Counted from the first letter of the stretch, positions 1-11,945 are shown. The stretch: DNA of 64,000 bases from Pempheris klunzingeri (GCF_042242105.1 NC_092015.1:15269535-15333534), one strand, 5' to 3'. Made by a program: numbers and translations. The notes: generated by a model from the sequence alone, not told the origin.

Positions 1-3000
1 GAGGATTTGGGCTAAGTGTTTAATGGGTTGCAACAAATGGGCAAAAGAGTGGGCTGCAGTCAGGTGCTGCACATTTACACAGATGCTGAACTCTGAATAT
101 CTTCCTGTTTTCTTCCGTCACATCATTCCTACAGAACCGAACATGGTGCCATCACCTGCGATGCACTATGCAGATCAGCAGGGGTTGAGTGGCAGTCTAC
201 TTATAACCAGGGATCTTATTTAACTTTTCTTGAACTCTTAAGCTCATTCAAGAACTCTTGTCTTGAGTGCCCCCAGACTTAAGTAAGGACGTAGCCCAGT
301 TCAAGCACTCACCCAAAATTTGAGACAAAGGAGTTCAGAAAGAATATATTAGGAGTGCTCAAGCAATGTAGTATTGCTTCCGTGATGTTGGGAGACATGG
401 AAGAGAAGGATTTTTATACAGACTGATCAAAGCCGACGCAGCAGGAGCAGTGGCGCCCTATCTTTTTTGCCCCCGACATGGGCCAAGCTCCAAAAACACT
501 TGATCACTTTCCCAAATGGCAACTGTTGTATTGGACCATTCTTCCCTCCCTAATTCAATGATGCCAGTTTGTACTGCATGCTTTTAGTAATAAATATGTA
601 GTCTTCAACTTCAAGCCAAAATAACTGATGACATCACCAGGGTTGTTTTCTTATTCTTTAAAATGCTCCCGTGACAGTCACATAAGCCACTTTACAACCG
701 TTTTAACAGCCTGACTGGATCTCCCCATGGCGAGTGAATTCCCCATGTGTAAAATTAGCGCGGTGCCTCTTTAAGATGTAATCCAAGTCATTCTCTTTGT
801 CTCCGCACACTATTTTTTGGTAATCATTTATGCATCATAGGTATAACATCAAATATTCAGTGAAATAACTGAAGCTGGGGTTTCACCTTGTATGCTGAAA
901 TACAACACAAACAGTAATGATGGTGATCCCAGCAGGAAGAGCGCTTATGGAAAGCAGCATCAAGCAGCTGTTTTTCAGGGCCTGAGTCTGAGATAGAGAC
1001 ACGCTGAAAGAACACTAAAATTTGCATGTGACAACCTTTATTGTGGAAAACTATCACAGTGATGGCAATGGAGTACTGGAGCACCGTCAGGGATAGTTTA
1101 TCAGAGAAGAGACAAAGTTAAAAGCAGACTGAGCACCAAGATCCATAAACTAGTGCAACAATGTCGATGTGGTGCCATGGGAAAATGTAGCTAAAATGAA
1201 ATATATAAATGTAAAAATATTGTACCAAATCTGATGGATTTGATCCTGGATAAGCTTGTTGGAAACACGAACTTAGAACTCAGACTGATGTCTTGAAAAC
1301 TGAAGTTACTGAAGTTACTGTTTAGCCTGCTAGGACAAAACTTTGATACTGAATATCTCTGAAGTACAGTGCAGTCACATACAGTCGAACCTCTTAATAC
1401 CAAGCTCATGATATGGATCAACAACATGAAAGAAACATTAATAACTTAAGCAGGGATGATGGGAAATAGACCTGCTGCTACTAGTGCACACAGTGAAATG
1501 TGCTGTTATACAGAGCAGTAATAAAAAAAATGGAGAAAAGGTAGCAAACATCCATTTACATGAGAAAAATGTAACTTAACAGCTCTATTCACTGTGCGCC
1601 TTGTTCTTGTGTCCTGAAAAAGTGTGGAAACACTTCTTGGCATGATTTGTCATGTAAACGACATGATCTTGATTCTTTTTTTCAGGTCTATAATGTAAAA
1701 AGGGATGTTTGAATATTTCTCTAATAGAATGAAAAAGGTATGTACACATATCCTGCCATCACAGATGAACTGTATCAATAACGAATATTTCAGAAATTAA
1801 AGATGGAGTAAGCAATTCTAATCCATTACACTTTTTGTCATATCTCCTCACGACTTGCCGTCTGTTCAGTGGGAGCTGAAAAAAATATGGTGCTCGTACA
1901 CGGCCCTGGCTCTGTAAATGGGAAACAGAGCCACACCACACTATTCCCACTCCAGAACTGCTGACTGCAGCTTTAATTGAAATTATGATGACTCTGACAA
2001 AATATGTCAAATAAATTAATTGTTAAAGATTATTTGCTTACACAAAACATCGTGTGAATAAATACACAAAGGGGGTATTTCATATGGCACTGTACAGACA
2101 AAGTTTTTTCTTCAAATACAGGTTCTCCTTTCTCCCAGACAAACGCTGGGAGAACATCAAAAAGAGAAACTACAGATTTGAGTAAACAAGGTAGAACAGA
2201 CAAGGAGAAACTGACAACTTACCAAAATAGTAAATTGGTAAAGTAACAGATGTGAAAACCATGACAGTTTTATGTGTCCCTCTAGTGGCTGAAAGAGTCC
2301 ACAGCATCTACCAGAGCGATGAACTAGCAAAAAGGACGGCCTGTGAGTCCAGTTTGAATGATCTACTCTAAAATGTGACAGAGGGATGCTCACTGCAAAA
2401 GATGGGTAGAGAAATGGTTATAACACTTAATAATATAATTTAACTGAAAGCACTACATTTGCATTTTGCCTTAAAATGAGCTGAGATTAAATTCACCACC
2501 AGCATACATGAAACGCCCAGCTCCTAAAGGCAACCTGCTACAAGGCAGAGGAAAGCACCAGGAGCCGGTTACAGCTGCTCTGTGTCTCTGTAGAGAGACA
2601 CGTGTTGAGTGATGAACTTGCAAAGGCTCACTAGCTGCTATTTTGATGGATGCTAGAAGAGTTGCTGTGGCAGTTGAACATCCTGACGTATCATTAAAAA
2701 TGACGTCCTGTCCCAAATTCGACATGTTTTTCTTTTCTTCTTCATTGTCAGGTATTTCTTAGTCAGCACACAGTCCTTGGGGATTCAACATTGCAACACA
2801 TTACAAAGAACAAAGAGTTACCTTGTGATTCACTATACATTCACATTATTGTATTTACAGCCGCTGACGGTCAATATTTCTTTTCAAAGCTTGACCACGT
2901 GTTGTCAGGCAGGGCCAGGCTCACTTGTTTATGAAGTAACGTTGCAGACATCACACATTATTTCGCTCAAAAGGATAATAACATCTAACAAATCTTGTTT

Positions 3001-3180
3001 TGTATCAGAGTAGAAGTTGTCAGCGGAACCTGGCTAGTATTGTGTATTGACCCAGCTGTGGCAATCAGGATTCTGTTTGATCCTCACTGTGGTTGAACAG
3101 GAACCAATGTCGTCTCTTTAGGATTAACAGAACCACACAGGGGTCTGTTCAGCAGCACCAGGTTAGCAGCGAGGATCAGG
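1..3180. other. Region downstream of trappc6a-like, no gene seen
   Basis: No ORF here has a recognisable product and no splice-bounded coding exon was found. Part of this stretch is expected to be the 3' UTR of the minus-strand trappc6 gene, whose stop codon is at 3181-3183. A minus-strand AATAAA (plus-strand TTTATT) lies near 1.03 kb, but I cannot tell which signal is used. The rest looks like ordinary AT-rich intergenic DNA. Confidence 0.5.
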
Positions 3181-4931
3181 TCACAACTTCTGGATGACAA
3201 CCTGGAACTTACCTAGCAAGAAAAAAAAATGACAGAGAGGTGAACCATTCGTTTGGACCTCAATAGATGTAACCAATTTTTAAAAAAAATAAAGTGAATC
3301 TGAACATGCAACCACTATTATACATGCACTACTCACAAAAAGTTAGGGAAATTCGACTTTCAGGTGAAATTTCAGGATGAACCTAAAATGCATTCTAAAT
3401 TTTCCAGGTGAACTTAATGTGACCTTCTCTAAACTTTTGAATGCACATGTCCAACTGTTCAGTGTTTCAGTACTTTTTGCACAAGTTGCTGTTCTCTAAC
3501 AAGAAGCTTAACAGCAAAATTCACAACATGGTATTTAAACAGTCCTCCTCATCATGCTGTTCACATTCTGACATCATGAGACCAAGACGACACCTAACAG
3601 TTGATCAGCAGCACCTCGCCATTGTGAGGCTTCAAACAGGAAGTCCTCAGACGGAGGTTTTCACTGAGCTTAGAGGGTCACAGAGTGTCATCAGGAGGTT
3701 GTAACAGTGATACAGAGACTGGAAGAGTCACAGAAAGGAGAGGAGTGGACGTCCTTTGGCCACATCCCAATTTATTGAGACACTGAAATTTTTTTGTTGT
3801 GGTATACCCACCACTGTTGTTAGATTTTCTTCAAATAAATTGTTTAAGATGAAGAAATGACCATTGCATGCTTCTACTTAAATGCCCTACTTTCATGATA
3901 TAATATCACTGTAGCATTCACTTTTTACATTTTCCATATATTTCACCTGAAAGTCAAATATCCCTAACTTTTTGTGAGTAGTGTATATTACCACGTCAAG
4001 TGAATAATAACAGCTTGGCTACTATTGGTAGCAGATGAGCATGTTACATTACTTCCCTCTTTTCCCAATTATAGATTGGTATTCTGATGGCACTTACAGG
4101 ATGGCATAACAGAGACCTCGGCTGTCACCACGCTGTCCAGACCCAGGTTAGACAGAGCTCCTCTCACAACGCCACAGGAAAAAGCAAGGTACTGAGAGAG
4201 AAAACACACACATACAGATTAGCATTGGCTACAGCGAGATTAATTCTGATTTCTTTGGCTGGAAACCAAAACATTAAGCCTTAAGGGCCCATGTCTAGTT
4301 GATCCCCATGTGACAGCAATAGGAATGTATCTTAGTGTGTGCATGTGAGAGAAACAGAGAGTGTATATAACCTTAGGAGCCTGATCCAGGTACTGCTTCC
4401 CACTGGAGAGCTGAGTGAGCAGAGAAAACTTGTTGTCCTGCAGAACATACGTACCCTATGGCAGAGAGTGAACGCATTCATATTAACAAACAATGACAAA
4501 AAAACTTGAACACTGAATGTGCTTTTTCATATTTTCATTTCTTAATTTACTTGCATTTTAAAAGTGATCTATGATCCAAGATAATCTTGACTCTTCTTTG
4601 CCATAATAATGTGTGGTAAACAGTAATCTCTCACAAACTAAGTCACACTTTTACAAAAGGCATCCAAATTCCTGATGGTGGAAAAAGGATGCTGCTAAAA
4701 AAAATGTGGTTTCGCCCTAGAAGGGTTATATTGGTGGCACACTTCTATTATACCTGATGGTTTGTTCTGAGGTTGTCAACCTGCCTCCTGAACACCTTTG
4801 TCCAGAAGTCTTTACAGACGAACTTCATCACATCCAACTCATCCTTGAAGCTGGGAGAGTCCCTGGTCAGCCTGGACACAGAAAATGCCGCCATGTGAGG
4901 ATCCATGCCACACTGCATTTACTGTTACACA

Positions 4932-4977
<46 letters not shown>

Positions 4978-5525
4978 GTCTACCTCTCAATGAGTCCTTG
5001 TCCCACCCTGAAGCCCATGCTTTCAAGGACAGAAACACACACAGCTCTGTCCTGAAGATTCAAAGATTCAAAGCGTTTATTATCATGTGTACAGTGCAGA
5101 AACGGGTTTCCCCTGTACAATGAAAATCTTACTTTGCCATCCACACTGAATGCCAGAGTACAAAAAGAAGAGGATAAAAAAAAATAAAATATAAATATAA
5201 ACTACTATTGCTATATAAACTGCTATTGCTAACATATAAATATATTTACAAAATGTGCAACTTAACATGAAGTGAAGTGAAAGTGAAGAGAGGACATTTA
5301 CACATTTATTAGCTAAGTGGACAAGAAGTTGCTTTGCGTGTGTGTTAGTACGATGAAACCTGTAAAATGGTCGTGTTGACGGTAAAAAGGAAACATCAGG
5401 CTGTTATGAAGTGCCTTTATTGAACACACCTTGTTGTCCAGCTCTCCTTTACTGGCTTGCTGCTCTTTGTAAACATGCGACACGATCTCCATATGGAGAA
5501 AGTCAAATAGAGCCTCGTCTGCCAT
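3181..5525 (-). CDS. trappc6a: TRAPP complex subunit 6 (TRAPPC6A/6B-like), 6 exons, 163 aa
   Basis: Small subunit of the TRAPP vesicle-tethering and Rab-GEF complexes, acting in ER-Golgi and Golgi traffic. Coding exons in order: 5430-5525, 4984-5051, 4754-4871, 4372-4455, 4098-4191, 3181-3212. They total 492 nt; every junction is GT-AG and phases agree. The product begins MADEALFDFLH, carries the family motifs GFRVGQGLIER (exon 2), KDELDVMKF and NLRTNHQ (exon 3), TYVLQDNKF (exon 4) and ends CKFQVVIQKL. The Cys codon before the last Lys is split between exons 5 and 6. Length matches the family (about 158 aa). Some residues fit mammalian TRAPPC6A better (VSVLE-MGFRVGQ, GTYVLQDN, RGAL, FQVVI), others 6B. 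The divergent bloc1s3 neighbour, as on human 19q13, favours 6A (trappc6bl in fish nomenclature). The family is certain; the paralogue is inferred. Confidence 0.93.
3327..3984 (+). mobile_element. Decayed non-autonomous Tc1/mariner-like element in the last trappc6a intron
   Basis: Inverted ends of about 40 bp bound this stretch. The left end starts CACTACTCACAAAAAGTTAG and the right end (about 3947-3984) is its near-exact reverse complement. Between them, about 3570-3760 encodes a fragment resembling the DNA-binding N-terminus of fish Tc1-family transposases (TVDQQHLAIVRLQTGSPQTEV, then SVIRRL and an out-of-frame arginine-rich stretch). A stop follows the SVIRRL motif and the catalytic DDE part is missing, so it is a deleted, immobile copy. 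It lies wholly inside the intron between coding exons 5 and 6 of trappc6a-like. Confidence 0.8.
4936..4974. repeat. (GT)n microsatellite
   Basis: An uninterrupted GT run that ends only about 10 bp from the splice donor of trappc6a-like exon 2 (minus strand). On the transcribed strand it reads (CA)n directly inside the intron. Confidence 0.95.
5057..5275 (-). repeat. Non-LTR/SINE-type repeat fragment
   Basis: The stretch starting CAAAGCGTTTATTATCATGT and containing ACAATGAAAATCTTACTTTG is a text commonly met as the 3' part of dispersed retroposon copies in teleost genomes (recalled, not searched). It is AT-rich at its far end and lies in intron 1 of trappc6a-like. Class not certain. Confidence 0.4.
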
Positions 5526-6469
5526 TCCTGACAAGCGAACAGAAGAGATTATACAGCAAAGTATAACGCTTAAGTGAAACAGTATCTTAGCCAACTGTGT
5601 CCTAAAAGTCAACAGTAGCGCTAAATGTGGAAGTCCTCTACAGCAGTTTAGCTTTAGCTAAATGGTTAGCGCTAGATAGCTAGCAAGTGTGTTGTTAGCA
5701 ACATTTTCCAGGCCTAATGACTATTTTTGGGTGAAGACAAAATAATGCATGCCTGTATGACCTGAAGTTAGCTTGCAGTTAACCTAAAAAGTATAGAAAA
5801 CATAGTGGTCAGATAAAACGAGTGTACTTGCCAAATATCTGTAGGCTACACGAAGTAAACACAAGTCTGCTTCCTGGGTTGCACTCGATATTAATATCGA
5901 GGGACGGCTCAAATCTCACATGGGCGGAGTTAGCCGCTGGAGTAGGCGGTGGAGGCGGATTACAAAACTCCACAACAACCAGGGATGTGCAAAGCAACCA
6001 TATATCGAGTAATAAAACATATTGTTCTCATGTTGAGGTCATCAATGAACCACGTACCGTACAGCCTTGAACCCGATTGATTATCAGGTTAAATCTCGGC
6101 GTACGCCGGATTAAATAACAAGCAGACTCTCGTACGGAGTTATCATATCTTCCAATCACGGTATGACACGTCACATATCAGGTGACAAGCAGCTCACACC
6201 GGAATGGCTCTTGGGAAACTAGCCTCTTCCGTACTGCTCATGTGATCTGTGTTTTGGACTCCACAGAGAAGGTTTGACAGATTTTTGGACTTTATATTTA
6301 AACACTGAGCCTTTAGCTAACATCACATTATTGATTCTAGCTGAGTTAACTTTTTCAGAGAGCAAAGGCGGACACATCCTCTGCATCGCTTACCGTTATT
6401 TAGTCACGGCAACATACCTTACATAGCTTCAGTGTAGCTAACGAAGTAAATGAGAGTGTGTGAGCAGTG
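5526..6469. promoter_or_regulatory. Probable shared divergent promoter of trappc6a-like and bloc1s3
   Basis: The start codons of the two divergent genes are 944 bp apart. The interval has more CpG and G+C than the flanks, GC-box-like text at 5921-5960 (GGCGGAG, GAGGCGG), and CRE-like text near 6167 (ACGTCA). No TATA box placed convincingly for either gene was seen. It must hold both 5' UTRs. The actual start sites are not visible in sequence. Confidence 0.6.
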
Positions 6470-7909
6470 ATGTCAAACAGGTACCAGATAGTGGTGCAGG
6501 GCGAGGCCTCTGAGACGGACTCTGATGATGAAGTCTACATCACCTCCATGCCTGCTCCCCAGACTGCCACTGCAGGAACCAAGGTAGTCTACCAGGCAGG
6601 CATGAGTCTGTGTGTGTTTGTCCACAAGCATCAACCGATATGTTTGCCCCTCCTGTCATGAATCTACAATCTGCTTTGTCTGTGGTTGTGGGTGCTGTCA
6701 GGTCCCTGGGGAGGCGTCAGAAACAGACAGTGAGGGCGATGAGGAGCAGGCGGGCCGAGCCTCTGCACTGAGCCTGGAGAGTGCTCAGATCCTCAGGAGA
6801 GACCTGCCTCCTCTTATCGTAGTTAGAGACCATCCTGATATACAGTCCATTGTGGAAGACAGGCCAAGCCCCACACACAGGCCACATGGTGAGAAATAAT
6901 CATTACAATAAGTGTTTCAATGATGATACTTAGTGTGAAAGAATACTCTCTACTCAAATTCTCTAGCTTTCAATTGCATCTGTCATCAAGTGTGTACAAG
7001 AAGATCATTCACTGATTAAAACTGACGCATTTGAGATGTCCAGCTGTGAAAAAGCCACTTAGGAATATATTGTGGAATGGTAGAAGCAGTTGCGATGCTG
7101 AGTTAACGTTCATTTAATAATGTAATATTAAACATTGTAGTTAATTCTCAGGCATTTTTAATCACTTTTAATCAATACTTAGTTATGGATGGCTTCAGAG
7201 AAAAAAGGACATGGGGGAAGACTAATTCCGTTTATTTGATATTCTGTTTGCAGGTGACACCCTTTTACAGCAGAAGCTGCAGGAGTCCAACAGCCGGCTG
7301 TATTCTGACGTGGGACAGACACTCCGGCAGGTTTATGGCAGTGCCAGTAGAGAGGTACTCAGGACACTTATTATCAAACATATAGATTAGGCATACAAAG
7401 GTCTCCAGAAATACCCTTTATAGTACACCATTAGTGCCTAGGTCACTGCCCTTATTCTCCAGTGTTGCAGAACCGAATAAGAATCTTTGAGTACCAAACA
7501 TACTGCATACAAGAAAAGCAGAACCAACATCATGTGGCATATCACAGAAAAAACAGTGCTGTAATGTAAACTCGTACTAATTTTGAGCATCCAGGACGGC
7601 TGTTACACTAACGACAATCCTATATTCAGCATCTTGTAGCATTGAATTAGCTGTGGTTGGAGTGACTTCATTGCAGAAGTTTTGTGGCTGCGACTGTTGT
7701 GACTCTGATTATTTTTGTGAAAGGTGCACATCGCCACAGCACAGCTGAACGCTTCGCAGGGCGCCATCATCAATGCCTCCCACAGCATCAGACTAATCCT
7801 GGATGACCTGAAGGCCGTGTCCGAGAAGATTGACATCATCACCAGCTGTCAGATACTCCCTGATATTAACATCAATAATCCAAATAATTGTACCGCTCCT
7901 ATACCTTAA
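6470..7909 (+). CDS. bloc1s3: BLOC-1 subunit 3, 4 exons, 195 aa
   Basis: Subunit of BLOC-1, the complex needed for biogenesis of lysosome-related organelles such as melanosomes and platelet dense granules; human loss causes Hermansky-Pudlak syndrome 8. Exons: 6470-6583, 6702-6888, 7254-7354, 7724-7909 (588 nt including TAA), all with GT-AG borders and matching phase. Diagnostic features are two acidic repeats of the type GEASETDS (exon 1 near residues 11-18 and the start of exon 2), the block RRDLPPLIVVRD, a helical C-terminal region (LLQQKLQESNSRLYSDV... to LDDLKAVSEKIDIIT) and the terminal motif CQILPDI. Human BLOC1S3 has the same order (GEATETDS twice, RDLPPLVV, RLLPDI) and about 202 aa. 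An upstream in-frame GTG is not needed; the ATG at 6470 has G at -3. The mammalian coding sequence lies in one exon, so the three coding introns are notable. Confidence 0.93.
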
Positions 7910-8322
7910 AGAAGACATTTCATATTTATGAAATATACATATTACTAGGATGTTTCAACATTATTATGGGTGCATTTTATACTTATGAGAAAGTAGGATT
8001 CAAGCAGGAAAAAACATTCATGTTAGCTTTACTTCAGTGTTGACAAACAATGCCAATGCATATGAACATACCTTAACAGTCACACACCGTATATGTATTT
8101 ATCTGTCGAGATCTCTGGGAGTATTTCTGTTAAGAGTAGGAGTCAAGGAAAAAAAACATGTTGTCGTCTCATGTTTAGCAGCTCTTTTCCAGGGGTACTC
8201 TTTACATTTTATGCAGGAGTTTATCAACAATATTAGTTTTTCCCCCCTGCAGTTATCTGTAAATGTTAATATTTATGCTTTGATTAAAATGTCTTTTTTC
8301 CCCCTTTGTGCTAAAACTGTAA

Positions 8323-8328
8323 AATAAA
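8323..8328 (+). terminator. Candidate poly(A) signal of bloc1s3
   Basis: AATAAA about 415 bp after the bloc1s3 stop codon, inside AT-rich 3' UTR-like sequence with a T-rich stretch just upstream and another soon after. Confidence 0.5.
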
Positions 8329-8639
8329 TGTAAGTCAGTAATATAAATTCCTTTTTTTGGCTGCCTGAATGCTGTTAAATGTCTTGAAATGTGTTAGAAG
8401 TATCAGAAAACACTAAGTTTTTCTAAGGACATAATTCATAAAGGCACCAGGCGCTGCCCCAATGATTAATTAATATGGCTTTGAATGAATGCAAAGGTGA
8501 ACATAAGTGAAACAAATTGAGTTTTATCATTAAGGAGCAACTTGCAGGTAATTTAAAAAAAAAAAATTTGCACTTAACCTCGTCTGAAAATGACATTTTT
8601 AAGGATAATGCGGGATTTAATATGTTTTACAAAACAGAA

Positions 8640-9335
8640 GAAGGCGAAAGTGGTTGTTTTCTCATCAGTGCGTCATATGACGTAACATCAGGGAGTCTGC
8701 TGCAGGTCAGTGGGTGGTAGTGAGCAGGTGTTTATCTTCCGCCATCGGATCCGTCAGACACTCAGTTCAACGAATACGTGCTCCGTAAGTCTGTTTTTCT
8801 AACGTCCAAATGTGTCACAGCACAATGATTAGAGTAATGAGAAGCAACGTGTGACATGTAGTAATTGTAGTCAGGCCGCCATCTCTCTCTCTCTCTTTCT
8901 CCACCTTAAAACATAATGTAGCTGCAGAGTTGTATCTGTATCTGTCAGCACTCCTGGCCGCCATTAGACAACCAATGCTAACTTTGTCATAGCCTGACAC
9001 ATGCTAGCAAACTTTACAATGTAGTGATGTGAACGTTAGCTATAGCCCATAGATATGTAACTGTATCGATCTGTAAGCTAATGCTGAACTCCATTTTTCT
9101 TCTTTAACCTTTATTCCTTCAAACCCTCGTCTGTTCCTGACCTTTTAGACACCGAACAAGCTCATTATTATACGGCTGTGGTCCGTCATGGCTGTATGAG
9201 TAAACATTGATAACCTCCTCGGTATCAATATTGGCTTCAGGTCCGTTTCTGTTCACTTCAGTTTATATCTGCCGCGCTTCCTTACGGTACGTCACTTCCG
9301 GGTTGTTGTTGTTTTTTTTAGACGCGGAAGTAAAA
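8640..9335. promoter_or_regulatory. CpG-richer promoter-like segment with splice-like signals
   Basis: Contains a CRE-like TGACGTAA (about 8677), TTCCGCCATC near 8738 (reverse complement of the YY1-type motif GATGGCGGAA), a strong donor-like GTAAGT at about 8784, an acceptor-like CCTTTTAG at about 9140-9149, and around 9288-9327 ACGTCACTTCCGG plus GCGGAAGT (CRE and ETS-type sites). No protein is encoded by the implied short exons. It may start an unannotated plus-strand transcript. Confidence 0.35.
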
Positions 9336-9482
9336 TTCTCTCCCAAAAACGACTCCAGCAGTCACTGTAGTATGAATGTATGAGTGTATATAATTGTGAA
9401 AAAGTAGTTCCCAGAGCATTTTCCTGCACATTGATTGAATGGAGTCTCTAACTTGCAAGTTGGTCTTTAAAATGCATTTATG

Positions 9483-9488
9483 TTTAAT
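9483..9488 (-). terminator. Possible poly(A) signal (ATTAAA) of the 66-aa TUNAR-like gene
   Basis: Minus-strand ATTAAA about 390 bp past the stop codon at 9878-9880. A canonical minus-strand AATAAA lies further away at 9110-9115. Which one is used is unknown. Confidence 0.3.
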
Positions 9489-9877
9489 TAAAGAATAAAG
9501 AAAATAAATGTGAAATATGTACAGAATAAAACATATGCAAAAAGAAATCACACGTTTTTCACCTCATGTAAAAGCACTTTTGTCTCTGAGGTAACCTGAC
9601 CACAGTTGCAAACACAACTTCAAAGGTCGGTCATCTCAGACTGAATCCCAGAATATAATATCAGAGAATGCTACTGACATGAAAGGCTCGTATAATGTAA
9701 TATTGTTATATTATGTTGTATTACTGCTACACTTAAAGGTGCTCAGAGCACCCTGTCCCCTCTTTCTGGTTTCCATTTCGTCAGTCCATCAGTCAGATTA
9801 TTTAAACTTCTGTCCATCCCATCCATCAGTAAAGAGCTTCACTATGAATCCATCCAAAAAGTCTGTGTGTGGGCGTG

Positions 9878-10788
9878 TCAGATAGGCGTGTACATATACA
9901 CTAACACCACTACCAGCAGATTGAGAACTGTGCCCACAATACCCACAATGCCAAGCATGTGGTCGGAGTCCACCTTGCATCTGGCCGATTCAGGAAGCAC
10001 ACTGACACAGTCGTCCTCCTGATAGAGACAGAGAGAGATGGACAGCATGTTCAATGTACATGCACTGAAAACAGAATTTATTGTTTTACTTTTTAACGTC
10101 TGGACAGGTTTTAACCACCTGATGGCGCCATTGATTCAGACATGACAACGCTCATGAAACTTTTCTTTTATTATTCTCTGCTGTCTTCTCTGCTGAACAT
10201 CTTCTATTCTATTCTATTCTATTCCATCAATATGTGTAATATATCTAATGAGGTGGTGGAAGCAGGGCTCAGATCTTTTACCTGGGTAAAAGTAACAATA
10301 TCACAGTGCAGAAATGGTCCGTCACAAGTCAAAGTCCTGCATTCAAAGTGACTTTATATACTGGATTGTAAATTTCAATTCCAGAGATCTTCACCTGTAG
10401 TGATATATCATCATGTATTTGTTGATTGTATTTTGTATCATTAATTTGAATCTGCAAAGTAACTAAAATGATCAAACGAATGTGTAGTAGTGCAGTAGAA
10501 GTACTACACCGTATTTGTCTCTGAATTGCAGTGCAGTAGAACTCCAAAGCAGCAGAAAATGAAAATATTCAAGTGAAGCACCTCAAGATTGTGATTGATT
10601 GCAGTACTTTAGTAAAGATACTGAGAAGTGTTCTATTCTATTCTAATTGTGGCAATATTTTTGTAGGAAAAAAAAAAGAGTGATCTTTCCTCTGATGAGC
10701 TGAAGAAGTATCTTTCTCTTAAATTTACCTCCGCGCTGTTTGTCTTTCCTCTGCTATTCCTCGGTTCCTCTGGCATCATGGGCTCCAT
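9878..10788 (-). CDS. TUNAR-like single-pass microprotein, 2 exons, 66 aa
   Basis: Exon 1 codes 10729-10788 (20 codons: MEPMMPEEPRNSRGKTNSAE) and ends GAG|GTAAAT. Exon 2 codes 9878-10018 (46 codons plus TGA) after a strong acceptor (CTCTCTGTCTCTATCAG). Both junctions are phase 0. A TGA lies two codons upstream of the ATG in frame, and the start has G at -3 and +4. The N-terminal 40 or so residues are hydrophilic, with an acidic EDD after the junction and two Cys. The C-terminus is one hydrophobic helix, MLGIVGIVGTVLNLLVVVLV, followed by YMYTPI. This matches, position by position, the C-terminal helix of vertebrate TUNAR (recalled as LGIIGTILNL...IFVYIYT), a small ER-membrane protein of neural and beta cells reported to act on SERCA2 and calcium. 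The N-terminus is unlike TUNAR, so this is a paralogue or relative, not the plain orthologue. Function here is inferred only from the helix. Confidence 0.72.
10190..10640 (+). repeat. Dispersed fish repeat (GTGGTGGAAG... family)
   Basis: From about 10250 the text runs GTGGTGGAAGCAGGGCTCAG, then AAAAGTAACAATATCACAGT and CAAGTCAAAGTCCTGCATTC. That order is characteristic of a very abundant short interspersed element in percomorph genomes (recalled, not searched). It is flanked by short TTCTA tandem repeats at 10203-10222 and 10632-10645. It lies in the intron of the 66-aa microprotein gene. Confidence 0.55.
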
Positions 10789-11778
10789 TTCTCACCCCTA
10801 AAGCTCAGTCAGTAGTAAAGCACTGTAGAAACTCCCAACACACGACTCCCATCCAGCCCCAAACAAATGGATCCAAATAGTCCCAGGGATGATGATTGGA
10901 AGGATTGTGTGCACCCCCGGTAGCTCTTGGAGGTAAAGTCCTCTTTGTTTTCTTCTCTCAGGCTCCAGAGACCCGCAGGTCTGTAATAAATGAGACAGAA
11001 AAGGGATGCAGTTTTGTTTGGCTGTGCACCGGCTAATGGCACAGACTGTCACAAAAGGCCAAGAAGCTTCTCAGCTGGCAAGCCACTGTTTCTGTGTCAG
11101 GTTCTATGTAGTTGAGTCGTCGCTGCAGCTGTGTGTGTTTGTATGTGTGTGTCCAGTGGGTAATGTTGCAGAGGGAGTCAGGAGGCCTCAGATTTGTGGT
11201 GACGTCACTAATGCCCTCTCATTTGTGTGTATCTGTGTGTGTGTGCGTATCCAGATTAATGCTTTGTCTTTAAGTTATGATAGATAAGACGTGCCACTTT
11301 GTATCTGAAGGTGTTTGAAAGCTGGAGATGGAGATGAAGAAACTCCCAGTAAAGAAACGTCTTTCTTATCCTTAACACTATCAGCCAATTATGACAAACC
11401 ACTCCAGTGTCCTTTAGGGGTTTAGTTTCCCCTTTACATTGTTGTTCATCGCTCAGCTTAAAATGTTACACACACACACACACACACAGTGCAGTGCTGA
11501 TTCACATCCATCATGCTTAAAGCAGACCGAAGAGCAGAGTGTTTGCCACTGGAGAACCTCGATAATAGAAATCCACTGAGGCGTCATTACACACAAAGCT
11601 GAGGGGCAGAGGTGAGGTGTTAATTAGGGTCATAGTGAAGCTATTCCAGCCCATTGGAAGTGGACAAGTGAGATTCATATCGTTTTCCTGTGCTCTAAAG
11701 TGCTTCTAGAAAATGATGGTGAGTGTGGTCCTAGTCACACAGTAGCTACGACCCCAAATAAGAAAAATACTCTCATTT

Positions 11779-11945
11779 GCCAGTTTATTAGACATCCAGC
11801 TAAGATAATTCAGTTCCAGACGGCAATACATTTTTTTTTTTTTTTTTTTTGTTGAAACTGACTTAGAGAGGATGGAGGTAGGATGTATTGCCAGAGTTGT
11901 AGCAAACTATGCTCGTTTTATCTAAGTGTACCTAATAAACTGGCA
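11779..11945. mobile_element. Short inverted-repeat element (MITE-like)
   Basis: The left end GCCAGTTTATTAG and the right end CTAATAAACTGGC are perfect reverse complements (11779-11791 and about 11933-11945). Between them is a (T)n run at 11830-11850 and no coding capacity. The termini resemble a widespread fish repeat that begins CAGTTTATTAGGTACAC. Confidence 0.6.

Noticed and set aside
6467..6469. GTG in frame before the bloc1s3 ATG
   Set aside because: The ATG at 6470 is the expected start; no reason to invoke a non-ATG start.
9878..10018. Identity with C14orf132, another tiny membrane protein of 14q32
   Set aside because: That protein, as recalled, has a different helix (IAIIATLGNIVVVGVVYAF); the LGxxGTxLNLL...VYxYT pattern fits TUNAR much better.
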